Assembly (NCBI GenBank): GCA_001768555.1
Contig: MEOD01000095.1
Location: 1-45,534 of the forward strand
DNA from: Bacteroidetes bacterium GWF2_29_10
GTDB lineage: Bacteria > Bacteroidota > Bacteroidia > Bacteroidales > GWE2-29-8
Direction of reading: 5' to 3'
Length of the DNA stretch: 45,534 bases
The stretch's first letter is position 1. The number at the start of each line of letters is the position of its first letter. Positions 26,824 through 35,900 of this stretch are shown piece after piece. The position numbers and the translations under genes were made by a program. Under the pieces are notes generated by a model. That model did not search any database. It was given only the letters and a program-made list of their open reading frames with translations, and was not told the origin of the DNA.

Positions 26824-28077
26824 CTATTGAGATTTTCCATTAAGAATAATATATTCAATCACATTTGAACCAAAAGAATATGGAAGGAATGAATAAGAAG
26901 ACATTTTTTTTGTTATAAATAAATTAGCTGGCTTTCCTACTGTAATACTACCATGTGTTTTACTTACCTCCATTGCATAAGCGGCATTAGTTGTTGTTGC
27001 ATTGATAACTTCCTCTGGCGTCATACGTAATTTAATACATCCTAATGAACAGACAAACTGCATATTACCTGAAGGCGAAGAACCTGGATTATAATCAGAC
27101 GCCAAAGCTATAGACAATCCTCTGTCAATCATTTTTCTTGCTGGGGCATAATGCATATTTAGAAAAAAAGATGAAGATGGCAATAATGTAGGCATAGTAA
27201 AAGCATCCTTTAAAACATCTATTTCTTCATCACCTATTGTTTCTAAATGATCCGCAGATAAAGAATTGTTTTTAACTGCAATTTGCACTCCTCCTGAATT
27301 GTATAACTGATTAGCATGAATTTTAGATTTTAATCCATACTTTACAGCAACATTTATAATTTTTTCTGTTTCTTCATTTGAAAAAAAACCTTCTTCACAA
27401 AAAACATCACAATAATCAGCAAGTCCTTCTGCTGATATTTGAGGAATCATTCTGTTGATTATTAAGTTTACATAATCATTACGTCTATCCTTATAATCTA
27501 AAGGTATTGCATGAGCACCAAGAAAAGTAGCTTTTATTCTAATATCAGTGTTTTCCTTTAGCTTTTTTATTACTCTTAATATTTTCAGTTCATCATTAAC
27601 ACTTAATCCATACCCACTCTTAATTTCAATAGCACCTGTACCATAACTTTTAACTTCTTCAAGCCTTTCAAAAGCTTTATCATACAAATACTCTTCTGAA
27701 GCTTTATTTACTTTACTTGCCGAATTTAAGATTCCCCCACCTTTTTTAGCAATTTCTTCGTACGTTAAACCTTTTATTTTATCAACAAATTCGGACTCTC
27801 GACTTTCAGCATAAACTAGATGCGTATGACTGTCACAAAATGAAGGAAAAAGAAATCTGCCTTCAGCATTAAACTCTTTTATGTCTGGGGCATTTGCTAA
27901 TTTGCTAATTTGAATATCTGACATCTTCCCAATTTCTGCAACTTTTTCATTTTTAATTATTAAATAAGCATCTTTAATACTTTGGAAAGAAGACATGTCT
28001 TTTCCATACAATCTAAGGGAAGGACATGTTTCTGCTTTTATTATTTCTTTAATATTTTTAATCAGCAGTATGTTCAT
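26824..28077 (-). CDS. hutI: Imidazolonepropionase
   Basis: Third step of histidine degradation: hydrolyses 4-imidazolone-5-propionate to formiminoglutamate. The 417-residue metal-dependent amidohydrolase shows DSHTHLVYAESRESEF (metal His pair and substrate-binding Arg/Glu), TFLGAHAIP, KIHANQLYNSGG and ASDYNPGSSPSGN, all typical of HutI. No other hut gene is visible; instead it sits six bases behind the DUF5723 outer-membrane gene, at the end of a three-gene unit. Together with glutamate dehydrogenase nearby and the DPP11-like peptidase it fits an amino-acid-fermenting lifestyle. Confidence 0.95.
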   Translation of the reverse strand: MNILLIKNIKEIIKAETCPSLRLYGKDMSSFQSIKDAYLIIKNEKVAEIGKMSDIQISKLANAPDIKEFNAEGRFLFPSFCDSHTHLVYAESRESEFVDKIKGLTYEEIAKKGGGILNSASKVNKASEEYLYDKAFERLEEVKSYGTGAIEIKSGYGLSVNDELKILRVIKKLKENTDIRIKATFLGAHAIPLDYKDRRNDYVNLIINRMIPQISAEGLADYCDVFCEEGFFSNEETEKIINVAVKYGLKSKIHANQLYNSGGVQIAVKNNSLSADHLETIGDEEIDVLKDAFTMPTLLPSSSFFLNMHYAPARKMIDRGLSIALASDYNPGSSPSGNMQFVCSLGCIKLRMTPEEVINATTTNAAYAMEVSKTHGSITVGKPANLFITKKMSSYSFLPYSFGSNVIEYIILNGKSQ

Positions 28078-28083
28078 AACTAT

Positions 28084-29457
28084 CTATTTTTTTATATCAG
28101 TTGAAATTGGGACATATTTTTTTTCTTTTTCTTCTTTTTTATGAAAAGCAAAGTTAAATCCAAAAATAACATTGGCATTACGCGAGTTAAGAATATCTAT
28201 TCCAAAAACATTGTCTGTCATTGCATAAAATTGAAAACCTCCTAAATTTAAGGCAAAGCCTAAACCAATATTTGTATAAGTACGATTGAATATAGAATAA
28301 GAACCTGTAAATGAAAAAACCTTTCCCAATTCTTGATTATATGAAAAAGCTATTGCTGAATTTGACTTCTTATTTACTATTTCATTTCTATACAAAAAAC
28401 CCAAATTAATTTTTTCAGTTAAAGCATAAGCTGTTCCTATAAATATTTTCTTTGGTAACGGCGATCTATATGAATTTTCTGTCTCTTCTGCAATAAATGA
28501 ATTTTGCAATGAATCTAACAATTCTCCAAAATTATCAGCTGTTGGATCTTTTGAAAACAGATCATTAAAATCTAATCCACTAAACTGAACATTTTCACCC
28601 GTACTCTCATAATTATATACATTAGATTTCCATTTTATTGAACCAAAATCTATAAGACTTCCAGAAACACTGAATTTATCATTTATTTTATAATTTGCTC
28701 CAATGTCAAATGCAAAACCTTTATTCTTGTTTTTGAACATATAATCTGCGAAATCAAACTCTTCTGGTATTGATGTATTTATTTTATATTTTGCTTGCAT
28801 ATTAAGATAGTATGCCTCTTCATCAGTAGTAAAGGATATATCACTCTGTTCTGTATATATATTCATCCCTCCATAAAGATATTTTAGCTTTGCTCCGACT
28901 GATAACTTATCATTTATCTCTCTTGCATAGCCTAATCCATATTCTCTATAATGAATAAAGTTCAATCCCATTCCATCTAAATTAAATTCATTATTGATAG
29001 ACGGAGTATTTCCATTTAGTATCAAATTAAATAAATCTTTTGCATAATTAAACCGAAGTCCAACGTTTTCATTAACATTAAAACTAAAATAATTACTCTT
29101 TATCTTAAATCCGAAGGAAATTAATTCATGCTTATACTCTACAGATGCAAAATTATTGTCCTTTAATTTATCTATAAAACTTTTATCAATATATAAAGAG
29201 TCATCAATACTACGATGCTTTATAACATCTGTCATTTTAAAACTATTACTAAAACTAACATTTATACTTGACAACATAGGAAAGCTAAAATAATATCTAT
29301 AAGGCGAAATCATACCAGGATTGCTATATCTGCTTTGTGGTATTTTCTCCATATAATACATGCTAAGATTATTTTGTGCAAAAGAAATAATTCCAAATAA
29401 TGCAAACACTATTACTAATATATATTTTTTGTTTAATATCATACCTTTTTTCATCAT
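28084..29457 (-). CDS. DUF5723 outer-membrane beta-barrel protein
   Basis: A 457-residue exported protein with a signal peptide (about 1-28, ISFAQ cleavage region) and a body of alternating amphipathic strands, as in an outer-membrane barrel. The N-terminal signature MYYMEKIPQSRYSNPGM and later LGVGYA-like turns (GLGYAREINDKLSVGAKLKY) fit the Bacteroidota DUF5723 family, of unknown function. The mature protein is rich in Asn, Ser, Tyr and Phe. It lies 17 bases downstream of a large lipoprotein gene, and the two products may work together at the outer membrane. Confidence 0.85.
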   Translation of the reverse strand: MMKKGMILNKKYILVIVFALFGIISFAQNNLSMYYMEKIPQSRYSNPGMISPYRYYFSFPMLSSINVSFSNSFKMTDVIKHRSIDDSLYIDKSFIDKLKDNNFASVEYKHELISFGFKIKSNYFSFNVNENVGLRFNYAKDLFNLILNGNTPSINNEFNLDGMGLNFIHYREYGLGYAREINDKLSVGAKLKYLYGGMNIYTEQSDISFTTDEEAYYLNMQAKYKINTSIPEEFDFADYMFKNKNKGFAFDIGANYKINDKFSVSGSLIDFGSIKWKSNVYNYESTGENVQFSGLDFNDLFSKDPTADNFGELLDSLQNSFIAEETENSYRSPLPKKIFIGTAYALTEKINLGFLYRNEIVNKKSNSAIAFSYNQELGKVFSFTGSYSIFNRTYTNIGLGFALNLGGFQFYAMTDNVFGIDILNSRNANVIFGFNFAFHKKEEKEKKYVPISTDIKK

Positions 29458-29473
29458 TTATTCCTCCTTATTT

Positions 29474-31087
29474 TTAATATTCTAATTTAAATTGAGCCTG
29501 AACACCTATCTTTACATCTAAAAAATAGTCGGAATAGAATTTTACATCCTTTGTAGCGTTATCTTCTGTATTTAAAACAGCTTTTGCAAAAATATACTTA
29601 ACTTTGTAAATATTCTGTAATCGATCTTTCGTCATATTTGCCTCAATAACACTTTTAACAGAACTTGTTACCCTTTCTGTTGCAGGATCGGTTATTGCTG
29701 ATTTTATAGCTTTAGTAAAACCGCCTGCAAAAATAGAGTCAAGTAAATTATAATTTTCATCAACAAAGTATACTTGCATAAATGTTTCAACAGGAAAACC
29801 ATTTTCTATATTAATTTTGAATTTCACTGCTTCAATTTTTTCTATTTTATCAAACTTGAAATTTAATGTATCTTGCAAAGTAAAATTATGTATTCTTCCA
29901 TATAATGGAAGCTTTACGGCAACATCAACAGCAAATTTGCTAGTATCTAAAGCAAAATTTGACGTCGTCCCATTATCATTTATGCTAGCAGAAATGTCAT
30001 ATGACAAGTAGTAAGGATTAATACTAATTGCTTGCATTAAAGCATTCGTCTTTACAATTGAGATAGTGTCACTTGCATATTGTCCTATTTGTGAATAATT
30101 AGGAGCAATTATATTCATTGGGTTAACAGGAAGATCACTAAGAAGATTAACCGCATAAGGAGCCTTTTTACCTCCTGTAGCTTCTATCTTGTCAAAGTTA
30201 ATTCTTACTGGAATGCCAAAAGAATTTTTATAAATTATATCAATCCTTGGGTTAACTATGTATATATCTCCCATATCCATCATAGCATTTCTAAATATTT
30301 TAAGAACAACATCATCTTTTAAAACAGGAAAAGTTACATTTCCTAAATAACCATAAAATTTACTAAATTTTATATTATTCCAATTACATGTAGCACTAAT
30401 TTGATTGGTAGCTTTAGTTTGATTTGCAACCTTATAATCCAATTTAAGTTTAGCTTCAACCTTTACTTTATTTTGTTTATTATCAAAAGTAGCTTTATAT
30501 CCGGAGATATCTATATCTTTAGAAATAATAACCTTACTCCCTGTATATGTATGTTGAGAACTAAAAACTAAAGGAACTCCATTCTTAGTTAATGATTTTA
30601 CGGTAATACTCATTTCTCCATTATGTTGATAATCCGACTCTATATACAAATTTATATGACCAGACTTTATATAAAGAGAATCAAAATGTTGCTCCGCATC
30701 AGAATTCATCGGAAACTCATAATTATATACAACCTCTAACTCCGTATCAAATAAAACATTAGTATTCTGTGTTAGTGTTTCTGAATAACTTTGTGTCGGA
30801 ATATTAATAAGCTCTTCGGCTGTCTTTGAAAAGACATTCCCTTCATACATAAGAGTTAGGAATTTTGTTTTGTCTTCTACAATTAAGTCTTGATGATCAT
30901 AGTCTGCTAATATTTTACTTAAATCCATCTTTGAATGAATCAAAGGAATTGACCAATTTGGCGTTATAGCATCTGATGCCATATTGTCAAAATCTAGCAG
31001 ATCTTTTCGGCATGAATATGAAATAGAAATGATGACAAATAATGCCAATAACAGATTTACATATCTGTGTTTTTTTATACACTTCAT
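29474..31087 (-). CDS. Large lipoprotein of unknown function
   Basis: A 537-residue predicted lipoprotein: signal peptide with lipobox SISYSC (Cys26), followed by charged RKDLLDFD and then WSIPLIHSKMDLSKIL. The body is predicted mostly beta, with repeated Ig-like-sized stretches but no recognised domain. The early segment NWSIPLI and the pairing with a DUF5723 barrel occur in other Bacteroidota as I recall, so a joint envelope function is plausible. Its biochemical role is unknown. It is the first gene of the unit lipoprotein-DUF5723-hutI. Confidence 0.8.
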   Translation of the reverse strand: MKCIKKHRYVNLLLALFVIISISYSCRKDLLDFDNMASDAITPNWSIPLIHSKMDLSKILADYDHQDLIVEDKTKFLTLMYEGNVFSKTAEELINIPTQSYSETLTQNTNVLFDTELEVVYNYEFPMNSDAEQHFDSLYIKSGHINLYIESDYQHNGEMSITVKSLTKNGVPLVFSSQHTYTGSKVIISKDIDISGYKATFDNKQNKVKVEAKLKLDYKVANQTKATNQISATCNWNNIKFSKFYGYLGNVTFPVLKDDVVLKIFRNAMMDMGDIYIVNPRIDIIYKNSFGIPVRINFDKIEATGGKKAPYAVNLLSDLPVNPMNIIAPNYSQIGQYASDTISIVKTNALMQAISINPYYLSYDISASINDNGTTSNFALDTSKFAVDVAVKLPLYGRIHNFTLQDTLNFKFDKIEKIEAVKFKINIENGFPVETFMQVYFVDENYNLLDSIFAGGFTKAIKSAITDPATERVTSSVKSVIEANMTKDRLQNIYKVKYIFAKAVLNTEDNATKDVKFYSDYFLDVKIGVQAQFKLEY

Positions 31088-31121
31088 TATTTAATAGTTT
31101 TAATAATTAAATTTTATTTTA

Positions 31122-31129
31122 CAAATTTA
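31122..31129 (-). promoter_or_regulatory. Candidate -7 element for the lipoprotein-DUF5723-hutI unit
   Basis: On the minus strand TAAATTTG fits TAnnTTTG, 34 bases before the ATG of the lipoprotein gene. No clear -33 TTG is seen. Confidence 0.4.
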
Positions 31130-31321
31130 CATAAAATTTTATTATTTTAACTTTAAATAATATTTTTTAATACTAAAATGATTTTTTAGCTAATATAGCT
31201 AATAAAAACAAAGGTTTATTTTTGAATTTCACTAATAATAATAATTTTGACACATATTGTTTACTACTATATTAATTGGGTTTATCTAGTTTAGTTTAAC
31301 CCTATTTTCTAGCTAATATCT

Positions 31322-31356
31322 AAAAAAAAAGCAACAATAAAATAAATTATTGTTGC
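31322..31356 (-). terminator. Intrinsic terminator of gdhA
   Basis: A perfect 10-bp stem (GCAACAATAA / TTATTGTTGC) with a 6-base loop, followed on the minus strand by nine U (complement of 31322-31330). It begins 24 bases after the gdhA stop. Confidence 0.9.
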
Positions 31357-31379
31357 TTTTTCTAGAATGTTAATAAAAA

Positions 31380-32717
31380 CTAAACGATTCCTTGATCTAA
31401 CATTGCATTTGCAACTTTGATAAATCCAGCAACGTTTGCTCCTTTTACATAATTGATATATCCATCTTTTTCAGTTCCTTGTTTAACGCAAGCTTCATGA
31501 ATATTGCACATAATAGTATGTAATTTTTGATCAACTTCTTCTCTTGACCAATTATATTTCATTGAATTTTGTGACATTTCTAATCCAGATACTGCTACAC
31601 CACCTGCGTTTACAGCCTTACCAGGAGCATAAAGAACTTTATTCTTTTGTAATACTTCTATAGCTTCTGGTGTACAACCCATATTTGAAAGCTCACCAAT
31701 CATGATACAACCATTTTCTACTAATTTCTTTGCATCATTTTCGTTAAGTTCATTTTGGATAGCACAAGGAAATGCTACATCACATTTAACACCCCAAGGT
31801 CTTTCTCCTGGAAAGAATTTAGCATTAGGGAATTCTTTTGCATAAGGAGCAACGATATCTTGATTAGAATCTCTTAATTCTAATAAATAATCTATTTTCT
31901 TAGCATCCATTCCATCTGCGTCATAAATATATCCATCTGGACCAGAAATTGTAACTACTTTTGCACCTAATTCTACTAATTTCAATGCTGCACCCCATGC
32001 TACATTACCAAAACCTGATAATGTTACTACTTTGCCTTTATAATCTGTACCCTTTGTTTTTAACATTTCAGCACCAAAATAAACTCCACCAAAACCTGTT
32101 GCTTCAGGTCTGATTAAGCTTCCACCCCAATTTAATCCTTTTCCAGTTAAAACGCCTACATGCTCTCTAACTAATTTTTTATACATACCATACATAAATC
32201 CTATTTCTCTTCCTCCAACACCAATATCACCAGCTGGAACATCCATTTCTGGGCCTATGATATTTCTTAATTCTAACATAAATGATTGGCAAAAACGCAT
32301 GATTTCTCCATTAGATTTACCTTTTGGATCAAAATCAGAACCACCTTTTGCACCGCCCATAGGAAGTGTTGTTAAACTATTTTTGAAAGTTTGTTCAAAA
32401 CCTAAGAACTTTAAGATACTTAAGTTTACACTTGGATGGAATCTTAAACCTCCTTTATAAGGTCCTATTGCTTGGTTAAATTGTACTCTGTAACCTCTGT
32501 TTACATGTACTTTACCACTATCATCTACCCAAGATACCTTAAATGTTAAGATTCTATCTGGTTCAACCATTCTTTCAATAATTCCTGCTTTATCATATTG
32601 AGGATTTGCATTAACAAATTCTGCAATTGATTCAAGAACTTCTGTTACGGCTTGTAAGAATTCTGATTCGCCCGGATTTTTTCTTTGTAATTCGGACATT
32701 ATTTTTTCTACATTCAT
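31380..32717 (-). CDS. gdhA: NADP-type glutamate dehydrogenase
   Basis: Interconverts 2-oxoglutarate plus ammonia and glutamate. The 445 residues match the hexameric GdhA family over the full length: YKGGLRFHPSVNLSILKFLG, PMGGAKGGSDFDPKGKS (catalytic Lys region), GVGGREIGFMYG and LIRPEATGFGGVYF, with the Rossmann loop in LSGFGNVAWGAA. Family length and motifs favour the NADP(H)-linked small-hexamer type, though cofactor cannot be proven by eye. It is transcribed alone from a well-matched promoter and ends at a strong terminator. Confidence 0.96.
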   Translation of the reverse strand: MNVEKIMSELQRKNPGESEFLQAVTEVLESIAEFVNANPQYDKAGIIERMVEPDRILTFKVSWVDDSGKVHVNRGYRVQFNQAIGPYKGGLRFHPSVNLSILKFLGFEQTFKNSLTTLPMGGAKGGSDFDPKGKSNGEIMRFCQSFMLELRNIIGPEMDVPAGDIGVGGREIGFMYGMYKKLVREHVGVLTGKGLNWGGSLIRPEATGFGGVYFGAEMLKTKGTDYKGKVVTLSGFGNVAWGAALKLVELGAKVVTISGPDGYIYDADGMDAKKIDYLLELRDSNQDIVAPYAKEFPNAKFFPGERPWGVKCDVAFPCAIQNELNENDAKKLVENGCIMIGELSNMGCTPEAIEVLQKNKVLYAPGKAVNAGGVAVSGLEMSQNSMKYNWSREEVDQKLHTIMCNIHEACVKQGTEKDGYINYVKGANVAGFIKVANAMLDQGIV

Positions 32718-32773
32718 TGTGTAAAATTTTAGTTATTAATATAATTTATCTCTTAAAATAAAAAATTTCATGG

Positions 32774-32807
32774 CAAAGTTATTGGTTTAATAATTAACTT
32801 TTACAAA
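32774..32807 (-). promoter_or_regulatory. Promoter of gdhA
   Basis: On the minus strand TTTG (32807-32804), a 22-base spacer and TAACTTTG (32781-32774) match the Bacteroidota consensus. Transcription should start near 32767, giving a leader of about 50 bases. Confidence 0.7.
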
Positions 32808-32912
32808 AATTTAAATAAATTTTATTGTAAAAAAAAACATTACCATAAATCACTGTTATTTAATTATTTGCAAATAACAATTATTTACATAAAAACGGAA
32901 TAATTTTTTTTA

Positions 32913-34046
32913 TTATAATAAAGTTACTTCATTTACAACGTTAACTATATATTCTATCTTTTCATCTTCAAGATTTATACTACTTGGTATATAAAATCCA
33001 TAATTCGACATTTGGTCTGAAATAGGGTATTTTTCATTATTGAATAATTGCATCTTTTGAAACACTGGTTGCAAATGCATGCCAAAGAAAAAAGGACGTG
33101 TTGCAATTCCAAATTGAGCTAGTCTTTCACAAATTAATTTTGCTTTATAGTCTATAACTTTATTATCAATAATAATTCCATAAACCCAATAAATATTTTT
33201 TGCATAATCTACATTATTTGGAGACAATATTAAAGCATTATTACTTTTTAATAACTCTGTATATTTTTTTCCTATTTCTCTTTTTATATTTATTGTATTT
33301 TCTAGCTTTTCTGCTTGAGCAAGCCCCAAGGCTGCCTGAATATTTGACATTCTAAAATTATAACCTAATTCTTCATGAATAAATCTTTGCTTATTATTAA
33401 AACATAAATTTCGCAAAGATTTACAATAATCAGCTAATTCCAAATCATCAGTCAAAACCATCCCTCCTTCGCCAGTAGTAATATGTTTGTTTGGATAGAA
33501 GCTAAATACACTTATATTACCAAAACTACCACAAGGTTTATTTTTATATGTTTGACCATGCATTTCTGCAGCATCTTCAATCAATAACAAATTATATTTT
33601 TTACATAAACTTATAATTTTATCCATATTTACAGGCAAACCATAAATATGAACAACCATAATAGCCTTTGTCCTTTTCGTTATCTTTGATTCTATTTTTT
33701 CAGTATCAACATTCCATGTATTTATATCCGAATCAACCAAAACTGGTTTAGCTCCATTTTTCAATACGGCCATAGCACACGATATTATAGTAAAAGAAGG
33801 AATAATAACTTCATCTCCCTCACCTATTTTTAAAGCTCGCACTGCTAACTCTAATGCAACTGTCCCATTTGACAAAGCTACAGCATATTTACGTCCTGTT
33901 ATTTGACACATTTGGCTTTCAAACTTTTCAACATAAGGCCCTTCCGACGAAATCCATCCAGAATCAATACAATCTAAAACATATTTTTTTTCATTACCAT
34001 CTAAAACTGGTTCACTAACAGGAATAAAATCATATTTTCTTTTCAT
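32913..34046 (-). CDS. DegT/DnrJ/EryC1 aminotransferase, perosamine-synthase-like
   Basis: PLP-dependent sugar aminotransferase of 377 residues that would place an amino group on a nucleotide-linked keto-sugar for surface polysaccharide. SGWISSEGPYVEKFE near the N-terminus, ALSNGTVALELAVRAL, HIYGLPVNMD, IEDAAEMHG and SFYPNKHITTGEGGM with Lys187 as the PLP-binding lysine are all visible. Sequence and the Lys position are closest to GDP-perosamine synthases (RfbE/Per), but the exact sugar is not certain. It follows a cupin gene by 22 bases; no other sugar-nucleotide genes are near. Confidence 0.88.
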   Translation of the reverse strand: MKRKYDFIPVSEPVLDGNEKKYVLDCIDSGWISSEGPYVEKFESQMCQITGRKYAVALSNGTVALELAVRALKIGEGDEVIIPSFTIISCAMAVLKNGAKPVLVDSDINTWNVDTEKIESKITKRTKAIMVVHIYGLPVNMDKIISLCKKYNLLLIEDAAEMHGQTYKNKPCGSFGNISVFSFYPNKHITTGEGGMVLTDDLELADYCKSLRNLCFNNKQRFIHEELGYNFRMSNIQAALGLAQAEKLENTINIKREIGKKYTELLKSNNALILSPNNVDYAKNIYWVYGIIIDNKVIDYKAKLICERLAQFGIATRPFFFGMHLQPVFQKMQLFNNEKYPISDQMSNYGFYIPSSINLEDEKIEYIVNVVNEVTLL

Positions 34047-34068
34047 ATAAAATAATTATAAAAATAGT

Positions 34069-34476
34069 TTAATCTAATGGCTGAAAACGTATTTTATCTT
34101 GCTCTCCTATGTAAGGTCCTTGTTTAACTTCTATCAATTCCGATTCTTCAATAAACTCAAATCCATGCCCCCCTGACGTTAGCAAAATAACATCTCCTTC
34201 TTTTAACAACTCACTTCCAACTGTTCGCTTTTCTGTATTATAAAAATTGACTTTAACCACACCTTTCCTAACAAATAACACTTCACTAGTATAGCTAACC
34301 TGTCTTATAACAAAATTATGAATATGTGGTTCTATTACTTTTCCTTTTGGATGACTTAAATATGCCAACTGTTGTGAAAAATCATCTGGCGTAAAAAATG
34401 TTATACCATTTGCTTTAAAATTATACGGAATTATTATAGCATATAAAATTCCATCAAAATCTATTCTTTTTACCAT
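34069..34476 (-). CDS. Small cupin-fold protein
   Basis: A 135-residue single-domain cupin. Motif 1 is represented by VIEPHIHNFVIRQVSYTSEV and motif 2 by KEGDVILLTSGGHGFEF, with His residues in both that could bind metal. It is not obviously a 3,4-ketoisomerase (FdtA/QdtA) because the typical HAHK motif is missing. Its position directly before a sugar aminotransferase suggests a role in the same sugar modification. The substrate is unknown. Confidence 0.75.
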   Translation of the reverse strand: MVKRIDFDGILYAIIIPYNFKANGITFFTPDDFSQQLAYLSHPKGKVIEPHIHNFVIRQVSYTSEVLFVRKGVVKVNFYNTEKRTVGSELLKEGDVILLTSGGHGFEFIEESELIEVKQGPYIGEQDKIRFQPLD

Positions 34477-34497
34477 TAATTCTTTTTTTATCTTTTA

Positions 34498-34505
34498 CAA
34501 AAGTA
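34498..34505 (-). promoter_or_regulatory. Candidate -7 element for the cupin-aminotransferase pair
   Basis: On the minus strand TACTTTTG fits TAnnTTTG, 21 bases before the cupin ATG. No -33 TTG is seen. Confidence 0.4.
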
Positions 34506-34591
34506 AAATTTTTATTTGAAAATTAATATATTTGAAAACTTTAAGAACATTTATTCGTATAAAAAGATTGTTAATTTAAATTTCATTCATA

Positions 34592-35164
34592 ATGATTAAT
34601 ATTGATTTTTCGCATAATAAAATTATAGATTTATTCCAATCACTAAGACTTGTTATGATTGACTATAAAATAAATTTAATTTACCAAGGAGAATTTAATA
34701 AAAGCAATTTGAACGCTTTATTAGATATTACAGAAAATCAGCTTGATGCAACTAATGAAAAAAATAATGTAAGAAAAAAAGTTTACAATATAATAATTGA
34801 ATGCCTACAAAATATTTCAAAACACGCTTATATAGATTTTTCTAATAAAGAAACAAGATATTCAACTTTCATTGTGGGAAATAATGATGAATGCTATTCT
34901 ATATGTACATGCAACGCTATTAAAAATGAAAACATTGAACATCTCAAAATGAAATTACTAATAATTAATAGCCTTGACAAACAAGGACTGAAAGATTCTC
35001 ACACAGATATCATTAGTAAAACTACAATATCTGAAGTAGGTGGAGCTGGACTTGGGTTAATTGACATAGCAAGAAAATCTGGTCATAAATTAGAATTTGA
35101 TTTTATTTATTATAATGAAAAATGTTCATTATTCATTCTTAAAGTAAAAGTCTCTAAAGAGTAA
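34592..35164 (+). CDS. SiaB-family (DUF6272) protein kinase-like protein
   Basis: A 190-residue GHKL-type ATPase domain. An N-box-like motif lies in IIECLQNISKHA (about residues 69-80) and a glycine-rich lid in ISEVGGAGLGLIDIARKSGH (about 146-165). This layout is that of SiaB, a kinase that phosphorylates SiaC in the Pseudomonas SiaABCD pathway controlling c-di-GMP and aggregation. The usual neighbours (SiaA phosphatase, SiaC/DUF1987) are absent here, so the partner is unknown. It is followed by a long non-coding stretch. Confidence 0.82.
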   Translation: MINIDFSHNKIIDLFQSLRLVMIDYKINLIYQGEFNKSNLNALLDITENQLDATNEKNNVRKKVYNIIIECLQNISKHAYIDFSNKETRYSTFIVGNNDECYSICTCNAIKNENIEHLKMKLLIINSLDKQGLKDSHTDIISKTTISEVGGAGLGLIDIARKSGHKLEFDFIYYNEKCSLFILKVKVSKE

Positions 35165-35609
35165 ATAAAAAAACCTTCTAACATCTTTATAATTAAATTT
35201 AATTTGTTATTTAATAAAAAACAATCAATATATTTATTATTAATAATTTATTATTATTTTCTTTACAAATATCAATTATACCACACAACATTTCCGATTA
35301 AAAAAGAATATTTACTTAGCAAAATAAAAATACATTTACTTTTACATAATACAAAACAGTTTTAAAATTACATAAAAAAAACATAATCAATTAATTATTA
35401 AACCAATACCAAATCATCACCCCTCAAAAAACCTCATCCAGTAATACTTCTAATAAAAATGCTTCACTTTAATTGTACACTAAAGACTATTTTAAACATA
35501 CTAAAATTAAACATAACATTCGAGCTTGCTACTATTTTTGTAACAATCTAATAATCAATACAATAAACTAAAACACTTAACTTGCTAATTTTCATTGTGT
35601 TATATGCTA

Positions 35610-35653
35610 TTACTTCGCCTTTACTTCGCCTTAAAGTCACACTAAAGTTACCA
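35610..35653. repeat. 11-bp direct repeats
   Basis: Two identical units TTACTTCGCCT (35610-35620, 35621-35631) run directly into two related units beginning TAAAGT (TAAAGTCACAC and TAAAGTTACCA, 35632-35653). The period is 11 bp throughout, as in the array at 21173-21260, and both arrays contain TAAAGT-type units. Confidence 0.75.
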
Positions 35654-35846
35654 TAACCCCATTTTTTAGTAAAATACTACAAATAAGTATGTTATACAAA
35701 TGCAGTAAAAACATATCAAACTCACGTTTATAATTTAGATAATCCTGAAATAAGCTTACATCCTTTTTTCATAATTCTATTTTTTTTGTAAACCTAATTT
35801 TAGGACGAAACAATAAAAAAATTACAAAAAAAATATTCAAGTAGTA

Positions 35847-35877
35847 TTGATTTATCTTTCAAAATTATGTAACTTTG
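35847..35877 (+). promoter_or_regulatory. Promoter of the FGE-like/T9SS gene cluster
   Basis: TTG (35847-35849), a 20-base spacer and TAACTTTG (35870-35877) match the Bacteroidota consensus. Transcription should start near 35884, 17 bases before the first ATG, and could run through all five genes. Confidence 0.7.
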
Positions 35878-35900
35878 TACAAAATTTTAAATGAATAATT

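Larger units (their letters stand above)
35165..35900. other. 736-base non-coding stretch before the FGE-like gene cluster
   Basis: No gene or RNA is recognisable. The first part is extremely AT-rich. Direct repeats with an 11-bp period lie at 35610-35653, and a well-matched promoter at 35847-35877 precedes the first gene of the cluster. Confidence 0.6.

Noticed and set aside
34069-34476. FdtA/QdtA-type sugar 3,4-ketoisomerase
   Set aside because: It is a cupin of the right size beside a sugar aminotransferase, but the diagnostic HAHK-type motif and surrounding sequence are absent.
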